Of a stretch of DNA of 11,231 nucleotides, positions 11,129-11,231 are shown in pieces. How positions within the stretch are numbered: position 1 is the first letter of the stretch; each line of letters begins with the position of its first letter. Made by a program: the position numbers and the translations under genes. The stretch covers positions 1-11,231 of the forward strand of contig CAMLJW010000146.1 in the NCBI GenBank assembly GCA_946480485.1, read 5' to 3'. A model generated the notes under the pieces. The model worked only from the letters and a program-made list of their open reading frames with translations. It was not told where the DNA came from and ran no database searches. The stretch is from an uncultured Streptomyces sp. (lineage in GTDB: Bacteria > Actinomycetota > Actinomycetes > Streptomycetales > Streptomycetaceae).

Positions 11129-11231
11129 GACTCTCCTTCCGCAGAGCTCGGACGTTCCGCAGGGCTCTGGCCCCGCGCAGGGCTCTGGCCTCGCGCGGGG
11201 CTCCGGCTTTCCGCGGGGCTCCGGCTTTCCG
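11125..11231 (-). CDS. 3' end of an upstream gene with hexapeptide-repeat tail (partial)
   Basis: On the minus strand one frame runs from the window edge to a TGA (11125-11127) that overlaps the transketolase ATG as ATGA, the usual Streptomyces coupling. It encodes about 34 residues, repeating six-residue units of the form (E/R)(S/G)(R/Q)SPA, and ends AEGES. A Ser/Pro/Ala/Arg-rich disordered C-terminus is plausible, but the body of the gene is outside the window, so the product is unknown. The other minus frames are also open here, so this call rests on the ATGA overlap. Confidence 0.45.
   Translation of the reverse strand, partial: ESRSPAESRSPARGQSPARGQSPAERPSSAEGES
11141..11230. repeat. 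18-bp tandem repeat, five copies, reaching the window edge
   Basis: Units start at 11141, 11159, 11177, 11195 and 11213. The last two are identical (GCGGGGCTCCGGCTTTCC), the middle two are close (GCAGGGCTCTGGCC + CCGC or TCGC), and the first is most diverged. The array may continue outside the window. The period of 18 keeps any reading frame, consistent with a coding tail. Confidence 0.85.

Noticed and set aside
1..11231. Mobile element, CRISPR array, tRNA or attachment site
   Set aside because: No transposase or integrase frame, no repeat-spacer pattern and no tRNA-like cloverleaf was seen on either strand.

Overview
The window is very GC-rich, with strong third-position G/C bias, GTG starts, AGGAGG-type ribosome binding sites and short gene overlaps. 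Recognisable genes include actinomycete DUF6158, a baeRF2/Rv2629-like protein, SpoIIE-type PP2C/HATPase and GvpF/GvpL. It is most likely a Streptomyces (or close relative) chromosome. No rRNA, tRNA, CRISPR array, transposase or integrase is visible.

Left part (1-2892). The 3' part of a DJ-1/PfpI-family gene (+) converges on a small DUF6158 gene (-). A baeRF2/Rv2629-like gene (+) and a PAP2 phosphatase gene (+) follow. The PAP2 protein ends a few residues into what looks like the diacylglycerol-kinase domain of the two-domain Streptomyces form, so it appears 3'-truncated.

Centre (3048-7245). This is a ribose-type ABC importer with an unusual layout. Permease and lipoprotein binding protein form an overlapping minus-strand operon. 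The only transporter ATPase is encoded divergently, and in one uninterrupted frame it is fused to a complete SpoIIE/RsbU-type PP2C phosphatase followed by an anti-sigma-factor-type HATPase domain. Every key motif of all three domains is present. The 273-bp divergent region holds an 18-bp inverted repeat, an adjacent 10-bp palindrome and two 8-bp direct repeats, which is a plausible operator cluster. This fusion is the best candidate for something undescribed: it would tie carbohydrate uptake to partner-switching sigma-factor control.

Right part (7364-11231, minus strand). A human-like transketolase is followed by remnants of a gas-vesicle locus: the start of a LigD-type primase/polymerase gene joined to the frameshifted tail of gvpA, an intact gvpF, a stub of gvpG with no normal start codon, and an intact gvpL. 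From memory, the usual Streptomyces order is tkt - ligD-like polymerase - gvpO-A-F-G-Y-Z-J-L-S-K. The remnants here fall in that order, so the locus looks collapsed by several deletions to gvpF and gvpL. Upstream of transketolase, at the window edge, an 18-bp tandem repeat encodes a hexapeptide-repeat tail of another gene whose stop overlaps the transketolase start.

Taken together, the PAP2/kinase truncation, the ABC-SpoIIE fusion, the ligD/gvpA junction and the gvpG stub suggest a stretch shaped by repeated internal deletions and junctions. The central fusion may be one such product that stayed in frame and was kept, or may be a true domain architecture.
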